64,000 nucleotides of DNA from Streptomyces sp. NBC_01476 (GTDB lineage: Bacteria > Actinomycetota > Actinomycetes > Streptomycetales > Streptomycetaceae), in assembly GCF_036227265.1 (NCBI RefSeq), contig NZ_CP109446.1:719501-783500 (forward strand). The letters run 5' to 3'. Position 1 is the first letter of the stretch; each line of letters starts with the position of its first letter. The position numbers and the translations under genes were made by a program. The notes under the pieces are model-generated. The model searched no databases. It was given only the letters and a program-made list of their open reading frames with translations, and was not told where the DNA came from. Shown one piece after another: positions 57,835 through 64,000 of this stretch.

Positions 57835-58824
57835 GTGAAGCCGGAAGCGGTCCCCGAGGACTGTTGGGTGCTCGGGGTGGACTCCGGGGGCTCCGGCGTG
57901 CGCGTGGCCCTGGCCCGCGCCGACGGCTCGCAGGCGACCGCTCCCGCGCGCAGCGACACCCCCGCCGTGGTGGGCGAGCGCGGCATCGACGCGGCGAGCC
58001 TGCTGGACCTCGTGGTGCCGCGGGCCCGGGAGTTGATGCGTGCGGCGGGCGCCCGCCGGATCGGCGCAGCCTGCGTCGGAGCGGCCGGTATGGCCTCGCT
58101 CGGCGACGATCTGCGGGCGAGGCTGCCGCAGGGCCTCTCCGAGGCGCTGGGGGTCGCGGAAGTGGCCCTGGCGGGCGACGCGGTGACGGCGTACGCGGGC
58201 GCGCTCGGGCTGCGGCCCGGCGTGGTGGTCGCGGCCGGCACCGGCATGATCGCGCTGGGTACCGCGGCCGACGGCGGAGGCTGGCGCCGGGCGGACGGCT
58301 GGGGCCATCTGCTGGGTGACGTCGGCGGCGGCGCCTGGATCGGCCGGGCGGGCCTGGAGGCGTCGCTGCGGGCCCACGACGGGCGGGCCAGGGGCTCACG
58401 GCCGCTGCTGGCCCGGGCGGAGGCGATGTTCGGGCCGGTGGAGTCACTGCCCGGGCAGCTGTACCCGCGGCCCGACCGCCCCGCGGTGCTGGCCTCCTTC
58501 GCCCCCGAGGTGGCGCGCTGCGCGCACGAGGACCCGGTGGCGTCGGAGATCCTGCGCCGGGCGGCGGCGCACATGCTGGAGTCGGCGGCGGCGGTACGGC
58601 CCTGGCCCGGGCCGGTCGATGTGGCGCTGACCGGCGGCCTGTTCAAGCTGGGCGAGCCGCTGCTGGGCCCGCTGCGCGACCAGGCGGAGTGGCTGCTGCC
58701 GGAGGCGACTTTGGTGCCGGCCGCCGGGGATCCGCTGCACGGCGCGCTGCTGATCGCGGGCGCGGTGCACCGCGGAGAGCTCACCCTGCCGGTGGATCCG
58801 GTACTGCTCAGACTCGTCCGATGA
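57835..58824 (+). CDS. BadF/BcrA-type ATPase, N-acetylglucosamine kinase-like
   Basis: The 329-residue actin-fold kinase has GVDSGGSGVRVALARADG, ACVGAAGMASLGDDL, VAAGTGMIALGTAADGG and HLLGDVGGGAWIGRAGLEA. These match the BcrAD/NagK group that phosphorylates sugars such as GlcNAc or activates CoA-linked systems; the single-subunit architecture favours a sugar kinase. The GTG at 57835 follows GAGGGGCG and lies 14 bp after the scramblase gene, so the two may be cotranscribed. Confidence 0.82.
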   Translation: MKPEAVPEDCWVLGVDSGGSGVRVALARADGSQATAPARSDTPAVVGERGIDAASLLDLVVPRARELMRAAGARRIGAACVGAAGMASLGDDLRARLPQGLSEALGVAEVALAGDAVTAYAGALGLRPGVVVAAGTGMIALGTAADGGGWRRADGWGHLLGDVGGGAWIGRAGLEASLRAHDGRARGSRPLLARAEAMFGPVESLPGQLYPRPDRPAVLASFAPEVARCAHEDPVASEILRRAAAHMLESAAAVRPWPGPVDVALTGGLFKLGEPLLGPLRDQAEWLLPEATLVPAAGDPLHGALLIAGAVHRGELTLPVDPVLLRLVR

Positions 58825-58922
58825 CCGAACGTCACCGGTGAAACGGACACTTCTGGACAGGTCTGACCCACCTCGTACCCGCCCGAACGCGCAGGCGCCG
58901 TAAGGCGTTAGCATGCGTCGCC

Positions 58923-59807
58923 ATGAGCACTGCACCAGGGCCCCCTCCCGGCCTCCCCGTTCGCACGCCGCGTCAACAGCCCGGACGCCACCGCCGGCCG
59001 GAGGCGCTCTCGGCGCCCGAGGGCGCGCCGGTGCTTGTCCTTGCCGTCCCCGGGACCCCGACGGCCGCGGCGCTCAGCCTGGCCGAGGAGGTCGTGAGCA
59101 TCGCCCGCTCCGAACTGTCCGGCCTCGATCCCCGGATAGCCTTCGTCGACGGCGAGGAGGGCGACCAGGACGAGTTCCCGGGGCTGCGCGGCATTCTCGA
59201 CCAGGTGGCCGCCGATCGCCCCGGAGAGGACACCTCAGCGGTCGTGGTGCCGCTGCTGGCCGGTCCTGAGGCGTCCGTGCTGCGCCGGATCCGGCAGGCC
59301 ATCGCCGACAGCAAGGCGCAGGTGGAGCTGACCGACGTGCTCGGCCCGCACCCGCTGCTCGCCGAGGCGGTGCACGTGCGGCTCTCCGAGGCCGGCCTGG
59401 CCCGCGCCGACCGGGCCCGGCTCTTCACCGTGGCGACCGCGGCCGACGGCATCATCCTGGCCACCGTGGGCGGCGAGGAGGCGGCACAGGCCGCCGGGGT
59501 GACCGGGCTGCTGCTGGCCGCCCGGCTCGCCGTGCCGGTGCTGGCCGCGGCGCTGGACGAGGACGGGGCCATCGCTTCGGCGGCCGAGCAGCTGCGGTCC
59601 TCCGGGTCCACGACGCTGGCGCTGGCGCCGTACCTGATCGGTCCGGAGATCGCGCCCCAGCTGCTGCACACGGCCGCGGCCGAGGCCGGCTGCTCGGGCG
59701 CCGACGCGCTCGGCCCGTACCCGGCGGTCGGCAAGCTGGTGGTGACGCAGTACGCCGCCGCGGTGGGTGTCGCGTCGGAGTCGTCGCGGGGTGCTTCGGC
59801 GCAGTGA
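58923..59807 (+). CDS. CbiX/sirohydrochlorin chelatase-like protein
   Basis: The 294-residue protein has an N-terminal Pro/Arg-rich leader (about 1-35) and two chelatase-like repeats (VLVLAVPGTPTAAALSLAEE; VVPLLAGPEASVLRRIRQAI, LTDVLGPHPLLAEAVHVRLS). The usual catalytic His pair of CbiX is not evident, since the first repeat has PGTP where a HG-type motif is expected. It may therefore be non-chelating or use other ligands. The ATG follows TAGCAT by 8 nt. Confidence 0.55.
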   Translation: MSTAPGPPPGLPVRTPRQQPGRHRRPEALSAPEGAPVLVLAVPGTPTAAALSLAEEVVSIARSELSGLDPRIAFVDGEEGDQDEFPGLRGILDQVAADRPGEDTSAVVVPLLAGPEASVLRRIRQAIADSKAQVELTDVLGPHPLLAEAVHVRLSEAGLARADRARLFTVATAADGIILATVGGEEAAQAAGVTGLLLAARLAVPVLAAALDEDGAIASAAEQLRSSGSTTLALAPYLIGPEIAPQLLHTAAAEAGCSGADALGPYPAVGKLVVTQYAAAVGVASESSRGASAQ

Positions 59808-59832
59808 ACCGCGCGGCATGAGGCACATGGGA

Positions 59833-59868
59833 ACGGCGGGCGGCCCCACCTGGGGGGCCGCCCGCCGT
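59833..59868. terminator. strong bidirectional terminator
   Basis: Perfect 15-bp stem ACGGCGGGCGGCCCC (59833-59847) with complement at 59854-59868 and a 6-nt loop, between convergent genes at 59807 and 59892. Confidence 0.8.
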
Positions 59869-59891
59869 CGTGTGCGCGGGGCGCGCGCGGG

Positions 59892-60932
59892 TCAGGCGAA
59901 CAGCACGCAGGAGACCGCGGGCAGTGCCAGCGAGCCGGCCTGCTTGGGGATGCCGGTGGCCGGGTCCACGTCGAACCAGGTGACGTCGCCGGAGCGCTCG
60001 TTGGCCGCGTAGAGCCGGCGGCCGGCCGGGTCGAGGGTGAGGTGGCGCGGCCAGTCGCCGCCGCAGCTCACGGTCTCCACCAGTTCCAGGCTCTCGCCGT
60101 CCTCGTCGATGGCGAGCACCGCGATGCTGTTGTGGCCGCGGTTGGCGGCCCAGGCGAACCGGCCGTCGGGCGAGACCACCAGCTCCGAGGGGTAGTTCTC
60201 GCCCTCGGCGCCCTCGGGCAGCACCCGGGTCTCGGCGAGCGGGCGCAGGCTGCCCTTGTCGGCGTACCAGCGGCAGACGGTGACCACCGAGTCGAGCTCG
60301 TTCATCACGTAGGCGTGGGTGCCGTTGGGGTGGAAGGCCATGTGGCGCGGGCCGATGCCGGAGCGCAGGCCGAGTTCGCGTTCGATCTCCAGCTCGCCGG
60401 TCTCCGGGTCCAGTTCGCAGACCCGCACCGAGTCGGTGCCGAGGTCCACGCTGAGCACCCAGCGGCCGGTGGGGTCGGGCAGCACCGCGTGCGCGTGCGG
60501 GCCTTCCTGGCGTTCCTGGTTGGGTCCGTCGCCCTCGTGCTCCAGCACCGACAGCACCGGTGCGAGCGAGCCGTCCTCCTTCAGCGGCAGGACGCTGACG
60601 CTGCCGGGGGCGGAGTAGTTCGCGGTCAGCAGGTGCCCCTGATGGACCGTGAGGTGCGTCGGGGCGCCGCCGTGGACCTGCACCGGGTCGCCCAGCAGGC
60701 GTGGCGCGGCGGGGTCGGCGAGGCCGAACGCGGCGGCGGCGCCTTCGGGTTCGGACTCGCTGACGGCGTAGAGGGTCCGTCCGTCCGCGGACAGCGTGAG
60801 GAAGGACGGGTTCGGCACCTCGGCTGTGTGCCCGAGCGCGGTGAGCGCTCCCGTGTCCGGGTCCACCGTGGCCGCGGTGAGCCCGCGGCCCCCCGCCGAA
60901 GTGAACGACCCGATGTAAACGTGCCCGGCCAC
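59892..60932 (-). CDS. lactonase family beta-propeller (6-phosphogluconolactonase-like)
   Basis: The 346-residue seven-bladed propeller has VYIGSFTSAGGRGLTAATVD, PSFLTLSADGRTLYAVSESE, GAPTHLTVHQGHLLTANYSA, GPHAHAVLPDPTGRWVLSVD, GIGPRHMAFHPNGTHAYVMN and WPRHLTLDPAGRRLYAANER. The repeated xxHLxLxPxGRxLYxANE blade motif is that of the PF10282 lactonase family (Pgl type), likely hydrolysing a sugar lactone. The GTG at 60932 follows GGAAGAGG. No signal peptide. Confidence 0.88.
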   Translation of the reverse strand: MAGHVYIGSFTSAGGRGLTAATVDPDTGALTALGHTAEVPNPSFLTLSADGRTLYAVSESEPEGAAAAFGLADPAAPRLLGDPVQVHGGAPTHLTVHQGHLLTANYSAPGSVSVLPLKEDGSLAPVLSVLEHEGDGPNQERQEGPHAHAVLPDPTGRWVLSVDLGTDSVRVCELDPETGELEIERELGLRSGIGPRHMAFHPNGTHAYVMNELDSVVTVCRWYADKGSLRPLAETRVLPEGAEGENYPSELVVSPDGRFAWAANRGHNSIAVLAIDEDGESLELVETVSCGGDWPRHLTLDPAGRRLYAANERSGDVTWFDVDPATGIPKQAGSLALPAVSCVLFA

Positions 60933-61447
60933 TGCCGTACCTCTTCCGCCTGATGTCTGTACGGCGGCTGAGAGTAGTACCTGACGGCCGTCCCGTCGCC
61001 CCCGGGGCCCGGCGGACGGGGCCGGGGCGCGGGCCGCGGGCGGCGCCCGTGGCCGCGCGTACGGCGGTACGGCCGGGTCGGCGAGGGCCGGCCGCGGTCT
61101 TTGCGGGCGCCCTGGGGCGTCTCCGGCGTGCGGGCGGGGGGCTGGTTTCGGCCACGCCGTACGGGTGTTCGGCGGCGGGGGGAGGTGGGCGATCCCGGCC
61201 CGCGGCGGGCCTGTCGGGGCCGGGCGGGTGCGCGCCCGCCGTCCTCGGCGTGCGAACGATTCCCGTCCCCCGGCTGCCGGGAGCGGGCCTCTCCGGCGCC
61301 GTGGCGAAGGCACCGACGCGGATCCGCGGTGCCATCGTTGCTTCATGACCGCAACTGACCGGTCAATGGCTCGAATTGATCCGTCCCTGCTGGGCCGTTG
61401 GTAGTTTGCATATGCCAGAGACCTGAACCCGAGGGGACCGTTGCCCC
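60933..61447. other. 0.5-kb gene-free region before the Lrp gene
   Basis: No convincing ORF; frames are Gly/Arg/Ala-rich without domains. Near the right end TGACCGGTCA (61356-61365) is a perfect palindrome. TAGTTT (61402-61407) and an AATTGATCC word (61374-61382) are promoter-like. Confidence 0.5.
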
Positions 61448-61945
61448 ATGCCAGTCGACGCCCTGGATGCGCGCATCCTGCGGCTCCTGCTTCAGCAGCC
61501 GCGTACCAGCGTCCGCGAGTACGCCCGCATCCTCGGGGTGGCCCGCGGCACCCTCCAGGCCCGGCTCGACCGGCTGGAGCGCGACGGCGTGCTCACGGTG
61601 GCCGGTCCCCGGATATCGGCGCCGGCGCTCGGCCACCCCGTGCTGGCCTTCGTCCGGATCGAGGTCACCCAGGGGCGCCTGGACGAGGTCGGGGACGCGC
61701 TGGCCGCGGTTCCCGAGATCATCGAGGCATTCTCCATCACCGGCGGCGGTGACCTTCTCACCCGGGTCGCGGCCCGGGACAACGCCCACCTGGAGGACAT
61801 CATCCAGCGGCTGATCCAGCTGCCCGGCGTGGTCCGCACCCGCACCGAGATCGCCCTGCGCGAACGGGTACCGCACCGGATGCTCCCCCTCGTCGAATCA
61901 GTCGGCCACGCCGCCCTCCCACCCTCTCAGCGCCCGGCCAAGTAG
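61448..61945 (+). CDS. Lrp/AsnC-family transcriptional regulator
   Basis: The 165-residue regulator has an N-terminal HTH (LDARILRLLLQQPRTSVREY, LGVARGTLQARLDRLERDG) and the RAM ligand domain (GHPVLAFVRIEVTQGRLDEV, IIEAFSITGGGDLLTRVAAR, LPGVVRTRTEIALRERV). It senses amino acids or related metabolites and binds DNA as a higher oligomer. Neighbours give no target. The ATG at 61448 follows AGGGGA at a wide spacing of about 12 nt. Confidence 0.9.
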   Translation: MPVDALDARILRLLLQQPRTSVREYARILGVARGTLQARLDRLERDGVLTVAGPRISAPALGHPVLAFVRIEVTQGRLDEVGDALAAVPEIIEAFSITGGGDLLTRVAARDNAHLEDIIQRLIQLPGVVRTRTEIALRERVPHRMLPLVESVGHAALPPSQRPAK

Positions 61946-62058
61946 TCCTTGGCCGCCTGCGACGCCTTGCCAACAGACCCGGACTCGAACGGCGGCTGCG
62001 GGTCGTACTCCACAGCAAGCTGAAACGCCTCGGCGGCATCCCGGGTGTCCTCCCCGCC
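61927..62058 (-). pseudogene. C-terminal remnant of a DJ-1/PfpI-family gene
   Basis: On the minus strand the last ~43 residues read as a DJ-1/PfpI-like tail: AEAFQLAVEYDPQPPFESGS, then KASQAAKDYLAGR. The QLxxEYDPQPPFD/ExGS block is characteristic of the C-terminus of actinobacterial DJ-1/PfpI proteins. The upstream part with the catalytic Cys is missing; the next gene end (LigD polymerase) lies 11 bp beyond. It overlaps the Lrp stop by 19 bp. It is probably a deletion relic, though a small functional peptide cannot be excluded. Confidence 0.65.
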
Positions 62059-62069
62059 GAGCGGGGGCC

Positions 62070-63074
62070 TTACTTCTTGGCGCGGCTGGGTTGGACTCGC
62101 CTGGGTTCGCCGGTCATTTTGGGGTGCTCCGGGGGGTAGGGCAGGTCGCCGAGGCCGTGCTCGCTTTCGTCGCGGGTGGCGAGTTCGAGGGCTGCCTCCA
62201 GGCGGAAGGCGTGGTCGTCCATGTCGGCGTGCACATCGCCCATCTCGGCGAACCGGTCCGGCATCGTCACCACGTCGAAGTCCTCCGGCACCGCGTCGGG
62301 CACCTCGTCCCAGCGCAGGGGGGCGGACACCGGGGCGTGGGCGAAGGGCCGCACCGAGTAGGCGCTGGCGATCGTGCGGTCGCGGGCGGTCTGGTTGTAG
62401 TCGACGAAGATCTTCTTGCCGCGCTCCTCCTTCCACCAGGCGGTGGTGATCCGCTCCGGGGCACGCCGTTCCAGTTCCCGGGCGACCGCGATGGCCGAGC
62501 GGCGTACCTGGGTGAAGGTCCACTCGGGGGCGATGGGTACGAACACGTGCAGCCCGCGCCCGCCGGAGGTCTTCGGCCAGCCGGCCAGTCCGAGGTCTTC
62601 GAGCACGCCCCGCAGTTCGAGGGCGGCGCGGACCGCGTCCGCGTAGCCGGTTCCGGGCTGCGGGTCGAGGTCGATGCGCAGTTCGTCCGGGTGCTCGGTG
62701 TCGGCGCGCCGGACCGGCCAGGGGTGGAAGGTGAGGCAGCCGAGGTTCGCCGCCCACACCACCGCGGCGGGCTCGGTGGGACAGATCTCGTCGGCGTGAC
62801 GGCCGCTGGGGAAGGCGATCCGGCCGGTCGGGATCCAGTCCGGCAGGTTCTTGGGGGCGCGCTTCTGGAAGAAGAACTCGCCCTCGACGCCCTCGGGGAA
62901 GCGCTGCAGCGTGGTGGGCCGGTCCCGCAGGGCGCGCAGCGCGCCCTCGCTGACGCTCGCGTAGTAACGGGCCACGTCGCCCTTGGTGATCCCGCGCTGC
63001 GGGAAGTACACCTTGCCGGGGTTCGACACCCGCACGGTCCGCTCGCCGACGGTCAGCTCCAGCGACTCTGCCAT
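62070..63074 (-). CDS. ligD: LigD-type NHEJ primase/polymerase domain protein
   Basis: The 334-residue stand-alone LigD-Pol (AEP superfamily) has SNPGKVYFPQRGITKGDVAR, LQRFPEGVEGEFFFQKRAP, catalytic Asp pair in RIDLDPQPG, SGGRGLHVFVP, a third Asp region DYNQTARDRTIASAYSVRP and the C-terminal basic tail. It adds nucleotides at broken ends during non-homologous end joining. It lacks ligase and nuclease modules; a separate ATP-dependent ligase is divergent 82 bp away. The ATG at 63074 has TAGCGT 7 nt upstream. Confidence 0.9.
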   Translation of the reverse strand: MAESLELTVGERTVRVSNPGKVYFPQRGITKGDVARYYASVSEGALRALRDRPTTLQRFPEGVEGEFFFQKRAPKNLPDWIPTGRIAFPSGRHADEICPTEPAAVVWAANLGCLTFHPWPVRRADTEHPDELRIDLDPQPGTGYADAVRAALELRGVLEDLGLAGWPKTSGGRGLHVFVPIAPEWTFTQVRRSAIAVARELERRAPERITTAWWKEERGKKIFVDYNQTARDRTIASAYSVRPFAHAPVSAPLRWDEVPDAVPEDFDVVTMPDRFAEMGDVHADMDDHAFRLEAALELATRDESEHGLGDLPYPPEHPKMTGEPRRVQPSRAKK

Positions 63075-63156
63075 GGGACCCACGCTAGGGCGCACCGCGC
63101 GCCGGCGCCCCTTTTCCACCGGGCGCGGGCGCGGCGCGAGCCGCACACTCTCCTCC

Positions 63157-64000
63157 ATGGACCTTCCTGTGATGCCCCCGGTGCGGCCGATGCTGGCGAA
63201 GGCCGCGAAGGCCATCCCGTCCGGCATGCTGTACGAGGCCAAGTGGGACGGTTTCCGGGCGATCGTCTTCCGCGACGGCGACGAGATCGAGCTGGGCAGC
63301 CGTTCGGGAAAGCCGCTGACCCGCTATTTCCCCGAGGTGGTGGCCGCGCTCCGGGACCGTATCCCGGTGCGCTGCGTGCTCGACGGCGAGATCGTGATCG
63401 CCCGCGACGGCCGGCTGGACTTCGAGGCGCTGCTGGAGCGGATCCACCCGGCCGACTCGCGGGTACGCCATCTGGCCGAGGTCACACCCGCCGGCTTCGT
63501 CGCCTTCGACCTGCTGGCGCTGGGCGACGCGTCGCTGATGGACACCCCGCAGCGGGAACGGCGGACGGCCCTGGTCGCGGCGCTGCGGGACGCCTCCGCG
63601 CCGGTCTTCACCGCGCCCGCGACCGACGACATCGAGGTGGCCCGCGGCTGGTTCGAGCAGTTCGAGGGCGCGGGACTCGACGGGGTGGTCGCCAAGCCGC
63701 CGGACCTGCCGTACCGGCCGGGTGAGCGCGCGATGGTCAAGGTCAAGCACGAGCGGACCGCGGACTGTGTGGTGGCGGGCCTGCGGCTGCACAAGAGCGG
63801 TCCGGTGGTCGGCTCGCTGCTGCTGGGGCTCTACGACGGAGCGGGGCACCTGCAGCACGTCGGTGTCTGCGCCTCCTTCCCGATGGCGCGGCGGAAAGCG
63901 CTGATGGGCGAGCTGGAGCCGCTGCGGATGGCGACGGTCGAGGGTCACCCGTGGGAACGCTGGGCCAGCGAGGAGGCGCAGGCGGCGGACCGTCTGCCGG
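63157..64000 (+). CDS. ATP-dependent DNA ligase, LigC/LigD type (3' end beyond window)
   Basis: 281 residues are visible and the frame is open at the window edge. The nucleotidyl-transferase core is intact: motif I YEAKWDGFRA with adenylated Lys (about residue 29), LDGEIVI (motif III area), VAFDLLALG, DGVVAKPPD (motif IV) and MVKVKHERTAD (motif V). An OB-fold-like C-terminus begins near residue 210. With the divergent LigD-Pol it makes a split NHEJ pair. The ATG at 63157 has CACACT 7 nt upstream and an anti-SD-like TCCTCC, so it is probably leaderless. Confidence 0.88.
   Translation, partial: MDLPVMPPVRPMLAKAAKAIPSGMLYEAKWDGFRAIVFRDGDEIELGSRSGKPLTRYFPEVVAALRDRIPVRCVLDGEIVIARDGRLDFEALLERIHPADSRVRHLAEVTPAGFVAFDLLALGDASLMDTPQRERRTALVAALRDASAPVFTAPATDDIEVARGWFEQFEGAGLDGVVAKPPDLPYRPGERAMVKVKHERTADCVVAGLRLHKSGPVVGSLLLGLYDGAGHLQHVGVCASFPMARRKALMGELEPLRMATVEGHPWERWASEEAQAADRLP

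Noticed and set aside
60953..61348. 131-codon plus-strand frame before the Lrp gene
   Set aside because: Starts without SD or -10 box, Gly/Arg/Ala-rich, no domain.

Overview
The window is a very GC-rich actinobacterial chromosome segment. Codon third positions are almost all G or C, GTG starts are frequent, and many starts sit right behind a TANNNT box with no Shine-Dalgarno sequence. The family content (DUF6643, DUF6421, DUF5134 with an M56 peptidase, an Rv1733c-type membrane protein, a bald HATPase regulator, F420-type reductase, HpnB, split LigD/LigC) points to Streptomycetaceae. No rRNA, tRNA, CRISPR array, insertion sequence, prophage or large biosynthetic cluster is visible. It reads as core or sub-core chromosome carrying many small regulator-plus-target modules.

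Region by region. 1-12.7 kb: the end of an O-antigen-ligase-like protein, a PH-like membrane protein, a glutamate-racemase-like enzyme, a ~94-bp tandem intergenic repeat, an HpnB-type glycosyltransferase, a duplicated TerD-domain protein, the low-complexity DUF6643 protein, a MOSC protein, an Rv1733c-type membrane protein, an unusual beta-helix/AAA+ fusion and a polytopic membrane protein with a serine-hydrolase motif, then a DeoR regulator. 12.7-21 kb: a small membrane protein, an orphan receptor-like four-TM protein, a YedY-type molybdoenzyme with its cytochrome b subunit, a hydrolase divergent from a MocR regulator, a bald HATPase, a SHOCT protein and a DUF2797 protein. 21-33 kb: regulator/target pairs (ROK/MFS, MarR/DHA2 exporter, two-component NarL system, TetR/deazaflavin-type reductase), a geranylgeranyl-reductase-type flavoprotein and an M20 peptidase. 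32.8-46 kb: a P-loop-Nudix fusion, a ROK sugar kinase divergent from a LacI regulator, a DUF6986 aldolase-fold protein, ETF alpha/beta, a flavin reductase, thioredoxin/DUF4395, the coupled DUF6421-SDR-threonine aldolase operon and a glycerophosphodiesterase. 46-56 kb: a polar amino acid ABC transporter, a GNAT enzyme, a MocR regulator and EamA exporter whose start codons overlap, DUF5134/M56, TetR and an ArsR/old-yellow-enzyme pair. 56-64 kb: uracil-DNA glycosylase, a DUF2510-scramblase protein, a BadF-type sugar kinase, a CbiX-like protein, a lactonase, an Lrp regulator, a DJ-1/PfpI gene remnant, and a divergent LigD-polymerase / ATP-dependent ligase pair. The last gene runs off the window.

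How the genes work together. Most of the clear functional logic is local. The ROK, MarR, TetR, MocR, LacI and ArsR regulators each lie head-to-head with a likely target, and several of these gaps contain palindromes over recognisable -10 boxes. ETF with the nearby flavin reductase and thioredoxin suggests redox housekeeping. The three overlapping genes at 41.9-45.2 kb are the best candidate for an uncharacterised small pathway. The two NHEJ-type genes and the uracil-DNA glycosylase give the right end a DNA-repair flavour. I find no convincing new defence or mobile system; the most novel items are architectural and regulatory.
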